A stretch of DNA of 64,000 bases from Whalleya microplaca (taxonomy: Eukaryota; Ascomycota; Sordariomycetes; Xylariales; Xylariaceae). The stretch is taken from positions 558,001 to 622,000 of the forward strand of contig MU385716.1 in assembly GCA_022497155.1 (NCBI GenBank), read 5' to 3'. The stretch's first letter is position 1. Every line of letters begins with the position of its first letter. Shown piece after piece: positions 12,801-24,373 of this stretch. The position numbers and the translations under genes were made by a program. The notes under the pieces were generated by a model, which worked only from the letters and a program-made list of their open reading frames with translations, was not told where the DNA came from and did no database searches.

Positions 12801-13585
12801 GATGGGGAAATGAGTGAGAGGCCCCCAAAATGGAAATACTGCTTGATCCAACTGTACCTCTTGGATGGGTTTGTTACAGCTGACCTATCATCCAGTTAGA
12901 GACTAATCATCTGGAGGCATTAGCAACAACTTATTATTGAATTGTGATTTTGAAGCAAGAGTGATCATTCATTATAAAATGTGGTTTATTTTTCCGGGTT
13001 CTAGATTATACCGTCGTAACGTTAGGCTAGATGTTACGGGATACTCTATACAGAATAGTAATGTCTATGTAAATTATTTCATCTCCCGCTTGCTTGTGCA
13101 ACGCTTCATTTGTGTATTCCCATAAAAAGAGGCCCAAGCTTTCCCCGCTAAGCTGTGCCAACCCAATCAGATGCAGTCCTCCCGAGACGCCTCTCAATCC
13201 TTCTACCAACGACGTTGAAGACAATGACGAACATTTGGGGCTAATTCCGTAGTTGTTGCTAATAAGGGACACTGGTGCGCTCGTACAGTAGCACACTAGA
13301 TACTGTCTCATCATCCACTCTGCCACTACAGACGATGAATGACTGTGAAGCATCTTCAACTATATATGTACTAGGCTGCTAGGTATGCAAACTACATATA
13401 CTAATTCAAAACTATCGCAGGTTCCTGTCCCCTTTTACTTGGCACACGGCAGAGCTAGGTATGCGATACGGTACGCAGTATTGTATCACTGAGATGCTAA
13501 TCTAGTCCACGACGCCCACCCGCCCACTCAGCCCGCTCCATACAAAATTGTCAGCCTGATAATTGAGTCCTAAGGAGCCCTAATG

Positions 13586-14467
13586 CTAGGTATGTATGTA
13601 TGTACTATGTAAGGTAAGATGCAAAAGAAGGACCTCGTCCCCGTCTCCATCCCCATCGTCATAATCGCACAGGTCTTCCTTCGCTTGATATCCCTTGTGC
13701 GAAAGCTCAGCAGCGACGTCAGCGACGTCAGCGTCGTGAGCAGCGAGCAATAATTGCAACTCTTCTGAGGCGGTACCGCTTATTATTAGTTTTAATGCTT
13801 GGGGAGTTGGTCCGACTGGCTCGAGGATATCGTCATACATGCAACCCTCGGTTTCATCCCGTTTACATTGTTTTAAACAATTCTGTTCCGTAAGCATGGC
13901 TATTTCTTCGCCATTCCTCTGGCCATTCATTCCATTTGGCCTATTCTGCCATAATTGCGAGAGGTAGGTGAGAGGCCAAGACTTCGGCTGAAGACCGCTC
14001 CACTGCCACCAATCAACATGTGGTGCCGTACTGCAATCAAAACCCGTCGCAGTAGGTTGCATACTAGAAGGGGGGGAGGTCTATACGCAGTACACACTTC
14101 ACAGGGTGATTTGACCCTGTGTGCAGCCTAGCAGCCTAGCAGCATAGGAGGAGCGCAGAACGTTTGGTTGATAGGAGAAGTTTCGAAGCCCATTGAACTT
14201 TTCTTACTGATCCATCATCCCTTGATACCGGGACAGTGAACTCCGTTGATGATGTCGTGTCTTGGATAGTTGGGATGCAGTACACAGTACAATCAATACA
14301 TGACAAAATACAGATACCTTGTGCTCACTTTCAAAGAGAATCCACTCCATATGTGGAGACATTTCCACTGTCCTTGTCTTACTACCTCCTAATTGCACAC
14401 CCCATGACGTAGGGAACATGAGAACTTGCCAAGGGTTCCTCCCCAGCTGGGATTCTTCTAGCTCCAT
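13586..14467 (-). CDS. tentative spliced hypothetical protein, 226 aa
   Basis: I do not recognise a family. Three exons join in frame with canonical sites: 14467-14318, 14260-14208 and 14063-13586. Intron 1 (57 nt) starts AAG/GTATCT and ends CCAAG. Intron 2 (144 nt) starts GTAAGA and ends CTTCTAG. The protein starts MELEESQLGRNPWQ and has a compact first segment (VLMFPTSWGVQLGG, HMEWILFESEH). A Trp/Cys-containing middle follows (DWWQWSGLQPKSWP, CLKQCKRDETEGCMYDD). It ends in an acidic Asp/Gly run and a hydrophobic tail, and the last residues may be mis-called. Intron 1 is 3n long and open, so its splicing is not forced by frame. Further 5' exons are possible, since an acceptor-like CAACTTAG lies near 14571. 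A chance arrangement cannot be excluded. Confidence 0.35.
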
Positions 14468-16196
14468 TCTTTCCCACCAGAAAAACAGAATGGTTAGGAG
14501 GGCAGTCGAACTAGCCGAGTACTTACTGTGTATGCGCAGAGATACAGTAACTGCCGTCAACAACGACTAAGTTGAGTGTCTGCGTTCGTCTCAACCATCC
14601 TAACGCGAAGTCGTCCAAGGCTTATATATTTATATAAAATACAGGTGAGAGGGACCGGGGGGAGGAAAAGAAACAACCTTGGCGTTGTGCTCCTTTCAGA
14701 CCCTGCATGACGGCAACCCCCATCCTTCCCATCCTCCGCATCAGTGGCGTCAGCTAAGAACAAGCCTTTTTTTCATAGTATTGCTGCGGTACCCGAAAGG
14801 AACAAGCTGTCAAAACAAATAAAGTCAACACTCTCTGGACTGACAGGGGGCCCCCTCGACGTCTGCCATAGTAGCGTCCCTACTAGTACCTAGCTAGCAG
14901 CGCTAGCATCAGCGCACCCCCCGTAGCCTTAGCCGTAGACCCTTGTTGTTACCTTCGAACCAACCCTGTCCATATCCACTCTCTCCATCATTTTCACTTT
15001 GTGGCATTCTCCGTACCTCATCGTTTTTCGCCTCTACTATGTATTATTTTATCCCTGTGCCTCTTGTCCCACTTGCCCCCATTATCGTCGTCCATTGTGG
15101 TTAGAGAGAAGACCCTGATACCCTACTTGACCAGAGCCGGCGTTGAAATACCCTGCAACGTCGCCCTGTCCGGACTATTATTCACTGGCCAATGCTGCCA
15201 GTTGACGTACTGGCTGGCCACTCTCATCACACACCACAGATACCTCTGGCTTGAAGCGAGGCACAATTTATGTAAAGCCTGCCTCCTGCCCTGCTTGGCC
15301 ATCCTACTCACCTATATCACCTCCAAAACAAAGGGACGTCCACTACATACTATAGCTAACTCCACGACAACAACGGCAACTAACACGGCGCAAAGCAGCA
15401 CCAGACCAAAAGCAAAAAGATATACTAGAATATAGATCGTCAGTCGTGCTGTTGTTTTATCTGCAAGTCTTGGATTGCCAGTCAACTTATACGTACCTAC
15501 ATCTGATCTCCCCGGATATCTGGCCGCTGCTGATCTTCTACTCTTCGGTCTTGAAACGAGCCACCGAACTCCACACTCTCATGGTCTGTCAAGACCTAAA
15601 ACGGTTGCCGTCAAATTGGACACCGTCTTTTCAAATTTCAGTCCCCGGTTCCCATCTGTTCCAATATCATATCCTACGGTATCGTGCTCTGTACGGCACC
15701 CTACTGTACCAGTGTGTCCGACCCTGCCTCCGCCTACTTTAGCACGGGACATTTGGGCTGTCGATCAATCTCTTCACCGTCGTCATTGGACTCACTGCAG
15801 GGCCTAACTTTGGCTCCACCTGTCCCAATTACCGGAGAGCATTAAGCTTCAGACGAATTTGGCTGGTCTGAAAGTACCGACAGGCATCAGTGTGTACCTT
15901 CGTGTCACTGTCGGGGGTTCCCTGGTCGCATACTTCCTGAGGGTGCTGCCAAACACACTTAAGGCTCGCTGATCCCCCCTCCGCAACTCGTGACGGTCCT
16001 TCTTCACTGGAATTACCAAGTCACCGTCTCGGCAAGGTGACACGAATCTGTCCCCTTCGGGATCCCGCATCTGATCAGCGAACTATCCGGACTTCTATCT
16101 ATCTCTCTTGTACCCAGGGGGGAATAGGAGCCAAGTCGAAGCGTTGGAAAGCCTCATCCTTCCAACCTCGCTCCTTTTTATTATATTGCGTCGAAG
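14468..16196. other. upstream region of the FlbC-like gene
   Basis: This stretch is rich in short pyrimidine tracts and has no convincing gene. A 144-codon open frame at 15001-15435 (+) starts with GTG and lacks a recognisable domain. The region most likely holds a long promoter and 5' leader of the downstream zinc-finger gene; long leaders are common for fungal developmental regulators. Confidence 0.45.
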
Positions 16197-17463
16197 ATGA
16201 CTATGACTCTTGACAATCAATCGCGACTCGGGGCCCTCAACTTCGACCACATGTCTTCTTACTCGAATCCTCCGCATTTCACCAACCCGTGGGCGTCGGG
16301 CTCGTCCGGTCAGCATGGTAATCAGGGAATGTATTCGCAAGGGCTCAGTGCCAACTTGGGTGGCCTCGACTCCATGGCCAAGCAGCACGCCGCTAGGACG
16401 AGCCCCAATAGCAGTGCCTCGATGGCATCGTATGGCAGCATCCCGGTGACAGCATCTTCAGCAGGTAGCACTCTCATGCCGGACGTCTATGGACAACAGG
16501 ACTTACTCAATATGCCCCAAGATCTCTTAAGTTTGAACCGAATGCAAACTTCGTCTGCCGCATACGGGGAGCCGTCGTATGCGACAGCTACGGCGGCTTC
16601 TCCCGTCAATGCGCCGTACGCCGCGTCGCCGAATTCTTATGATAGTGTGTCCGGCTATGCACCGGCACCTATGCGCTCCACATTCGCCCTTGCGCCAGAG
16701 GGCGATCATCGAAGGTATTCCCACTCGTCAGTTTCCTCAATGGTCGATCCTGGCTCAGGCGATACGCTTCGCTCTCATCGGAACTCATTGGTTGACGTGA
16801 ATCACAGAGGTATCCAGAACGACGATCGGAGGAGCTTCGCCGACGCTCTGGACGCTGGTCAAGGTATGCTGGCAATGAGTCAGGAGACTCCTCGAGCCAT
16901 ATATCCTCCAGGGAGTCGGGGTAGAGGATCCACGGACTCGTATGGCTTTCCCTCGACACACTCAACCAGCTCGTCCATATCCTCGGCAAGCAATTATGGT
17001 AGTGGTTATTACGCTGGGTCAGTTGATTCATCGGTTAGCGACTACTCGACCGCAGGCTCTGATATCGAATCCGTAACCTCCCGAACATTACCGCGGCCTA
17101 ACCTAATGACCCAACCTCCTCCCGCCCCACAATCGATGATGGGGCAATTTAGCTCGAAAGTGTCTTCAAGCACTCAGAAAAAGCATAAGTGCAAGGTCTG
17201 CGACAAGCGCTTTACCCGACCAAGCTCATTACAGACTCACATGTATAGTCACACTGGCGAGAAGCGTGAGTTTGAAATTGGCATGTGTATATTGTGAGTA
17301 GAGCCTTTGTACTGATGAGACTGTAGCTTTTTGCTGCGAAGTTGAGGGATGTGGAAGACATTTCTCTGTTGTCTCAAATCTTCGACGCCACCGCAAAGTA
17401 CACAAGAATGACGCAAAATCCGACGCGGGATCCGAGGATCACCACGATGATCATTCGGACTAA
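16197..17463 (+). CDS. flbC: C2H2 transcription factor, FlbC-like conidiation regulator
   Basis: Two exons, 16197-17265 and 17327-17463, give 401 aa (phase 1 junction, GTGAGT donor, CTGTAG acceptor). The first about 320 residues are low-complexity, rich in Ser, Ala, Tyr, Pro and Gly, as in transcription activators (NPPHFTNPWASGSS, AASPVNAPYAASP). Two C2H2 fingers sit at the C-terminus. Finger 1 is C-x2-C-x12-H-x3-H (CKVCDKRFTRPSSLQTHMYSH). A TGEKPF linker leads to finger 2, C-x4-C-x12-H-x3-H (CEVEGCGRHFSVVSNLRRH). The linker is split by the intron. This finger pair is what I recall of the FlbC group, which activates conidiation genes in Aspergillus; the orthology is inferred from the fingers and layout. 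The tail is Asp/His-rich. The ATG context is good (AAGATGA). The gene sits alone between two long gene-poor stretches. Confidence 0.85.
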
Positions 17464-20400
17464 CAAAAAAGAAAAAGTAAAGAAACCCAACGATTCATTG
17501 CGCGAAGTATGTGCAATTTTTTGCGCCAGATTACGATTTAGACTCATTACGATTGGTTCTTGTTATGCGGATACCTCATGTCAAGTCACGTCAAACTGGT
17601 CTCATGGTTTTAGAGGAGACTAATCGCCAGCATCTTGTTTTTATCATTCGGGTCAGATGCTTCTTCAAAAAACAAAAGGGTTGGTGGTTGCAAGTTTATG
17701 TGTCTGAGTACGAGCGGCATTATCATCGAAATCTGTTTGCGCTGCTTTTGGGAGTGATATCCGAGAGAATTATTTTGAAGCGCCAGGAGCACGGATGAGC
17801 TGTTATAGATTCCGGGTGGGGCTCATTTGATGGCATATGTTGTCTTCTCTTCGCTACCATCGCTCGTGGCCGCCAAATGGTTGGGGTTTGGCCACATATC
17901 GACACACATATCTGGGGTTTTGGGATTGTGTTTTATCCTTTGATTTTTTTGCCGAGGAGATACCCTCACAAACGGCGTTCAGGGTTTATACAGGGGATTC
18001 ACGGACGGGGGGTGATCATCACATGCATTCGTTTTATATATATATCGAGAGGTGGCAGTTACCCGGGCCGTTGTCTCTTGATTTTTGTTCTCGGAGTCCC
18101 GGCGACAGCACCTTGAGGAGCGAGCGGAAAAAGGGCGCGTGGGAGGGCCAAGGAGCTAAGGAGCGAGGAGAGAAGACAACCATCTGTATTATTAACCATG
18201 CTACGCATATACCCCTGGAAAGGCAGAGCAACATTTCCTGGCGGGGACGGCACCATCTCGTTGTGGTGTCTCCTGACGGGAAGACTACATTCGCTACTGT
18301 CTGTGTAATCTAATTGTCGATATAAAAACGTTTTTAACCAAACAGACGGACACATGTGGTTCGGCCCGCAAATTCATTCACGTGGTTGCGTTCGCGACAC
18401 CCACCACTGATTACAATATGGTAGTAACTGTTTCAACTGCGCCTTGTCCCATGGCAATGGGTGTCCATTAGTAATATCGTTGTTTAATATCACAATCCTC
18501 CTATTACTGGGCAGTGAACGTGCTTCGGTGTGTAGAGAGATGAAATTGCTGTATTACTAATTCTTCATTTCCTATTTTCATATATAAATTCTGCCTACAA
18601 CGGGTCGTCGCTGTTTGGTACTATTTCGCGTGGGATCTAGAGCACGTACTAGATCCCGACCAGGGTGTCTGTCAGTTACCCGTTTTTCGCTTCCTTCCTT
18701 TCCCTCTCTCCTTGGTGGGAATCCAGTGGTCCCAAACGAGTACCGCAATTGGGGTACATATTATCAAGGTACGTGTGAGATGGGCCTCTTGTCTCTGTTA
18801 CGTTTTGGCGAGTGAATAATGCAGCCAATCCCAATGGATAGGAAGGATTCCACAGTCACGGGACCGGGGGAGGCACTTCTCTTCAGGGACCCTTTATTTT
18901 GTATTCCTTCCTCGGGTGTCCCGAGTGTCGTCCGACTAGGGAGTTCAGCTAGCTCTTTGTCATCAGCATCCATCGCGTCAATACCGAGAGAGCCCCATGC
19001 CCGCTTATGGGCTGTTATTGTATATATATAGTTCGCCTACCTCGGTTAGCCTGTTTATGTTTTCTTTCTTTTTTTATAACTGAAGATAGGTATCTTGCCT
19101 TGGCTGCTTGGGAAAGATTTCATCCAATGCCGTTCTGCAGTTACTAGCCTAGCGCAAGGTCGGTTCGAAGCCGACTCCGCTATACTGGAAGGTGGGGATT
19201 CCGCGACGATCTTTTAGGTATGAGCTCGGCCTCTGAGACTGTACGAAGAAACACCGCCACCCAGCTGGTCAAACAAACGTTTTAGGGGAAGTGCCTGCCT
19301 GTATTTGGATGTGTCCCTTTGCCCCTTCGCCCACTCTTCTCGGCATGTAGGCGATGGGCGAGGATAATCTACTGTACAGTTGACAAGGAAGAGGGGGGCA
19401 AGTCGTCAAAGTGCTTGCGAGGAGAGGACATCGACAAGATGCCTGTTTGGGCCTGATCGTCCATCGCTAGATATCTTGAACTTCAACCCCTCGCGGTTTT
19501 CCCCTCCAAACATGAAACACGCTCGTTGCTACGACACTACTCTAGTGCGCAGCTTAGCGCATGTGGATTTCTCTTACATATACTTTATTCTTTGGTTCTC
19601 CAGTGGTAGAGTGGACTGCTGGAGGTTGCTTGCGGATGAGGTGTGATCCCTTCCCAGGTTGGCTTGGATATGCTGGTCTTGACTCCGGGTGGTTTTGCCT
19701 ACCTATTACGGATAGTGAACGAGGAAGTATCTGGTAGTGGTGCCAGCAGACTGGCTGGCACAGTATGCTCTATCATTTTATTCAGTATATAACAGGAACC
19801 TGTTTTGTATTTGGAGAAGGTTACGTCGTTCTTTTCATCTAGGTGAGAATCAACGCCTGCGCCAACCAGCAGCGATAGGGATGAAGCCAAAGACTCAGAT
19901 GACAGTATCTCGCATCAACGACCTCTTCTTGTGGCCAAAGATCGCCCAGTCCAATATACAGTTACGAGGTAACCCTTAGATGGTGGTGCTGAAATCTACA
20001 CCTGGCAAGAGATGTATTATCCGTCTCGGTGACACATGTCACTCTCGGTTCTGCGGTTCGTCTACACTAGTAGATACAGTCGGCCGAAGGCCCGATGTGT
20101 CCAGCGGTACCGAATCTCACTTGAGTCAAGGAATAGATCTCGGATGGAAATTCCATTCGCCGAATCGGGATGAGCTGATAGATCAGTAGTGGTTGGACTT
20201 CTCTCACGTCAGTCACGTTATAGCAATCACTGGTACCGCGTCACTGAGATCATGTGAAGGTTCCACTTGCTAAAACTTGCGATCACTCTTCCACCGCATG
20301 GCACGCGATGAAGCATGTTTCCTTGCCAGGCTTGCTTCCTGGTCGTATCATCGCCTCTCGGAAACATCTCCGGTAAGATAGTCCTTGTACGAAAAAGATA

Positions 20401-23155
20401 GGCCAGAGCCGAGTGGAAACGAGACAGAATTAAGGTAGGAGGGGGTGGGACAGACGAATTTGGCACTTGCCATTGGCATCATCAAGGTCAAAAGAACCTT
20501 CAATGGAAGACGAGGCCAGCATCAGCATGAGCCTTGGCGTTATCAGTAAAAAGCTCGCGGCTCGTTGGCTCATAAATGAACGTCAAGAACCGATCCAATG
20601 GATTAGGCTACGCGTTCCGCCCAATGACGACACAGCTGAGGGTGGCTACCTGATGACGTCGGTCGTGCGCCGACAGCTTATTTAAATTGGTGGGTTCTAC
20701 TAGGAGACAGGGGGGATCGTTGGACAGCTCACGGCTGGCTAACGGGAAAGGAGGAAGGGCATTGGCCGAGGAGTTGTAAATTCAAGGCATGAGTTCCCAC
20801 ACATGTACAACTGCGCTGTGATCTTCAGGGTCCTTCATTGTACAGACGCTGCCCGGGGACACGGGCTAGTCTAGGAGGGGGGGAACTGTTGTCTTTGCAT
20901 GATTGGTAATGAGAGAATGGCATCAATACTCTGGCAGCTGGTTCCTCCCGGCTGTCATGAAGCTATGGTGACACACCACATTTGACATGGTGATGCAATA
21001 TGGGATTCAAGGGATTCCTCTTGCCACTCGAATTCGAAGCCGTGTCGTGCAAATGTTGCTGTTTATATAATATGCGCGAAGAATGCGGCTTAGGCGCTTC
21101 GATATCAATGCACATGGGTTTGCTAGACGCGGAATCTCGCAGGATCCGAAGGCCCCCTGGAAAAGCGGGTGACAGGCTTCAGCACCCCCATATCTAGCCA
21201 GGAGGAGTAACCCTCCTTAACTAGGTAGAGCTAGCAAGATGGATGCTGATTGCGCCGTCGTGAGCAAGATATTTCGACTCTTAAACAAATAGGTAGCTCT
21301 AGTTTCTTTCGAGCATCCCACTATTCAGAAAATGTCTGTACCAAGCGCAGCAGAAACAGAGGTAAACTGACCACGCCAAGCTTTGCGTTGACGCGGCCCT
21401 GCGCTGCATTTTCAGAGCATAGCGTGCTGCTGATAAGGTAATGGGAAGATACATATTATCTTGCATGCCGTCTCCACAGTAGTACGTAGTAATTCCGGCG
21501 GCTCTGTCTCTTTTTCCCCATGGAGCGTTCGTTTCAGACTTTCACTGCCGGCTTGGACAGATCCACGTTACATGCAATCATCGTCAGTCCAAACCCGCAC
21601 GCGCGCCAACGTCAGCTCTTGAGACGTCAACATTGCATCGATACTGGTCGAATTACAATATAGATATGGAGCGGATAGCCAGACTGGGCAGTCTGGGCAG
21701 ACAGTTAGACGATGGGGAGGAAATTGGGCGCTCGCCCGTCCCCATCTTGATATGTGTCGGGTTCAAGGATGGGAAAAAGAGGTTGGCGTGGTGAAATTTG
21801 GGCGCAATTTGGAAGGAGAGGTCGTTGAGAGGGACGCCTGGGGCGGTCTGGCGAAACTGAAGGCCTGACGTCACGATACTCTGTGATTCGTTGAGCACCT
21901 TGCAACTGCTCCACGCCAGAATTGTGCATGACGATACAGGGAACTTCCCTCCACATGAGGTACACATGCGTACTTCCCGCATACACACACCCCCCTCCCC
22001 CCGTCTGCTACCTGACCTAACCTTAGTAGTACAGACAGACGGCAGGTAATGGATGTACTTATAACGCCTCGTGCTTCCTTCGCACCTACTATAATACAAG
22101 TTTCTCCACAGCGGAATTGTGTTCTATTCTGACCTGCCAGAACGCACAGCGACCGCAGATTCGGACGCTGGAGACCTATACCAACTGCCCTTTCCAGCCT
22201 GGCCTGCTCTGTCAACTGCTGAACTGTCCCTCTCCGCCCCCAAAGCCATCGTTCGTTTCGACTGCCTACTACCGTACGGTTTACATACTTGCATACATAC
22301 ATACCTAGACCTACATGTATACGTAGCTGGGTGGAGTGTAGCGATGCAACCCTCACTTGCAGCATGATGAGCTTGACTCTGTCCCTCTTTCTTCTAATCT
22401 ATACAGCAGGCAATATATTCATGATGGGCATTGGCTAAATGCCATGTTTGGGAGCGATGGGAATCAATGTTGCAATGTTGTGCACGCTGGACCCTTTTAA
22501 CGTGCTTCCTTCGACCACACTATATGTAGCGACTATGTACACATGTATAGCGACGAGATTTATATGTATACATACTGTTCGCAGGCACTCACCTATTATA
22601 CATCAGGTAACAGTATTTACATATGTAACCAGGACGGTAACGCCAATACGGAATAATCCCAATCGAACAATCACTGTTCCGTATTATCGTGTTTAATGTT
22701 ACCAGCTATAACAGTACTACAGACTACAGAGCACGGATTACTGGACGGAGAAATTGTGCCGCTTGGATGATGGAATCTCCTGCTGCTTGCTGCTGCTGCT
22801 GCTGGACACTATTCATCTCACCGCCACTTATTAACATATGCACGGAACCAGGCCAGCCTGCCCAGCTCATTGTCCTCATTCGACTGGACGGGGGTGGGCG
22901 ACGCTGGTACCCGGGGCCCCTGTCCGTGTGAGCTGACCTACTTATGCACCACTGCCGATCACTGCCGAGTGCGGGTGTGCGGTCAGGGTTACATACCGAG
23001 CCAAGTATCGTAAGTACCGTACTCTGGTACCGCAGTAGGTACATGTATTCGATGCGCTCGCGCGCTGCTGCACGTGAAGGATGTATCCAGCTCCAATTTT
23101 CGACGGAAGTACCGACAGCGAAAGGGGAGTATCGACCAAGTTCTCCTTTTGCTTG

Positions 23156-23182
23156 GTGTGCGTGTGTGTGTGTGTGTGTGTG
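23156..23182 (+). repeat. (TG)n microsatellite
   Basis: An almost pure GT dinucleotide tract inside the gene-poor stretch, interrupted once by GC near its start. Confidence 0.85.
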
Positions 23183-23213
23183 CCACCGTGTTCGTTCACT
23201 CACACACAGATTC

Positions 23214-23234
23214 CTCTAGGCTCTAGGCTCTAGG
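23214..23234 (+). repeat. 7-bp tandem repeat, three copies
   Basis: Three exact copies of CTCTAGG in tandem, followed by a diverged CTTCTAG. Confidence 0.85.
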
Positions 23235-24373
23235 CTTCTAGTTACCTCTGTAGGTAAACAACTAGGTGGGAAAAGGGGGAGCCCAAGCAGGCCCCTTGGC
23301 ACCGCTTACTGGCCTGCCTACTAAGTCGAGGAGCGGGAAAAGGGGGGAAATCACGCAATCGTAGAAACAGGCCACCAGGAAAGGGGAAAGAGGCACAGGT
23401 GACTTTCTCGTTGGCGCCGCAGTAGAACCTCAGAACAGTGATATCCCGCTCATGGATCTACATACATAAGACGGTCCGCCATTTGCTGTTCCAGCGTGCT
23501 GGAACGGGCACTTCGGAAACGGACGGCCTTTAGAAGGCCTAATTGAAAAAGGGATGTTCTTCTCCATAAACCTCGAGGTACTCGGAGTGATCGTCAGGGC
23601 GCGTCGCGTGGTTTTGCTGGGAACCTCCAGGAAGATCAGAGTGAGAAAGACGCAAGATCGGATCGAGCCGCTGTGTACATAGCGAAAACCTTAAAATTTT
23701 GCGCCGTGATGATGATCATCAGACCGAAACCTTCTAGAACGTTTCCAATCGAAACCCGTTGTGCTCTTCGCTTTTTGAGCAATAAGCAGGCTTCCTGGAG
23801 ACTTTTAGATGTTCCTGCTATCATTTCTTATCAAGGGATGTGATATTAAGTCAGTATACAACTCATGGAAGGGATGAGATCTCATTGATGGAATATCTTT
23901 AAACGAGACTCGACTTGTCACAACCTTTTCTCTCTCTTCAGGTAGTCTCCCTTGTAATCGGTTTGCAAAGTTATCTAGGCCACTTGGAGGTTAGTTGCCT
24001 TTTCAATAGCAAGCTATTTTATGTTGTCTGTATTCCGAAGTAGTGGTTTGTTGTTTAATCCCGTCTTAGAAAGGTTTCTGCAGCGTTATCCATGTTGGTC
24101 TGCATACAAGTCCCTGCAGCTACACAGTTGCCGTCCATGATCTGCAGTTTGCACCAAGAAACTTTATGAGTACATGTGGGTAAAAATAACGAGGGTGTAT
24201 AATCCCGGCGATCGTTACGAGCTCAATTACATGTACTCGTTCACTTAAGACATAGTAACGCACTCAGATATGACTTCTTCATTATTCCCTTGTTTTTCTC
24301 TCTAATCTACTATACAACACCTGTGCGCCAAGTCCATTGTCAACAAAAAAGACGCCCGCCATTGATATATCAG

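Larger units (their letters stand above)
5493..13585. other. gene-poor region of 8.1 kb
   Basis: I find no recognisable protein family here on either strand. The longest open frames (for example 9616-10083 + and 10039-10476 -) overlap each other antisense and show no motif, no compositional bias and no convincing splice partners. The composition is fairly even, without the extreme A+T bias of heavily RIP-mutated repeats. It contains one tandem pair of tRNA-like repeats (6074-6201) and two TACCTAGGTA palindromes. It may hold non-coding transcripts or decayed sequence that cannot be named by eye. Confidence 0.5.
17464..24373. other. gene-poor region of 6.9 kb
   Basis: No protein family is recognisable. 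Open frames of 60-165 codons overlap each other on both strands without motifs or splice logic. Visible sequence features are a (TG)n microsatellite, a short CTG run near 22780-22803 and a 7-bp triple repeat near 23214. The first part may be the 3' UTR of the zinc-finger gene. The rest may hold non-coding RNA or regulatory DNA. Confidence 0.5.

Noticed and set aside
13027..13359. 110-aa minus-strand open frame
   Set aside because: No domain, no supporting splice sites and a composition near random; not enough to call a gene.
15001..15435. 144-codon open frame with a hydrophobic N-terminus upstream of the FlbC-like gene
   Set aside because: GTG start, no family, and more likely part of a long leader or promoter.
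21653..23203. Several overlapping open frames of 80-165 codons on both strands
   Set aside because: They exist in most frames at once around low-complexity DNA and simple repeats, and none has a domain.
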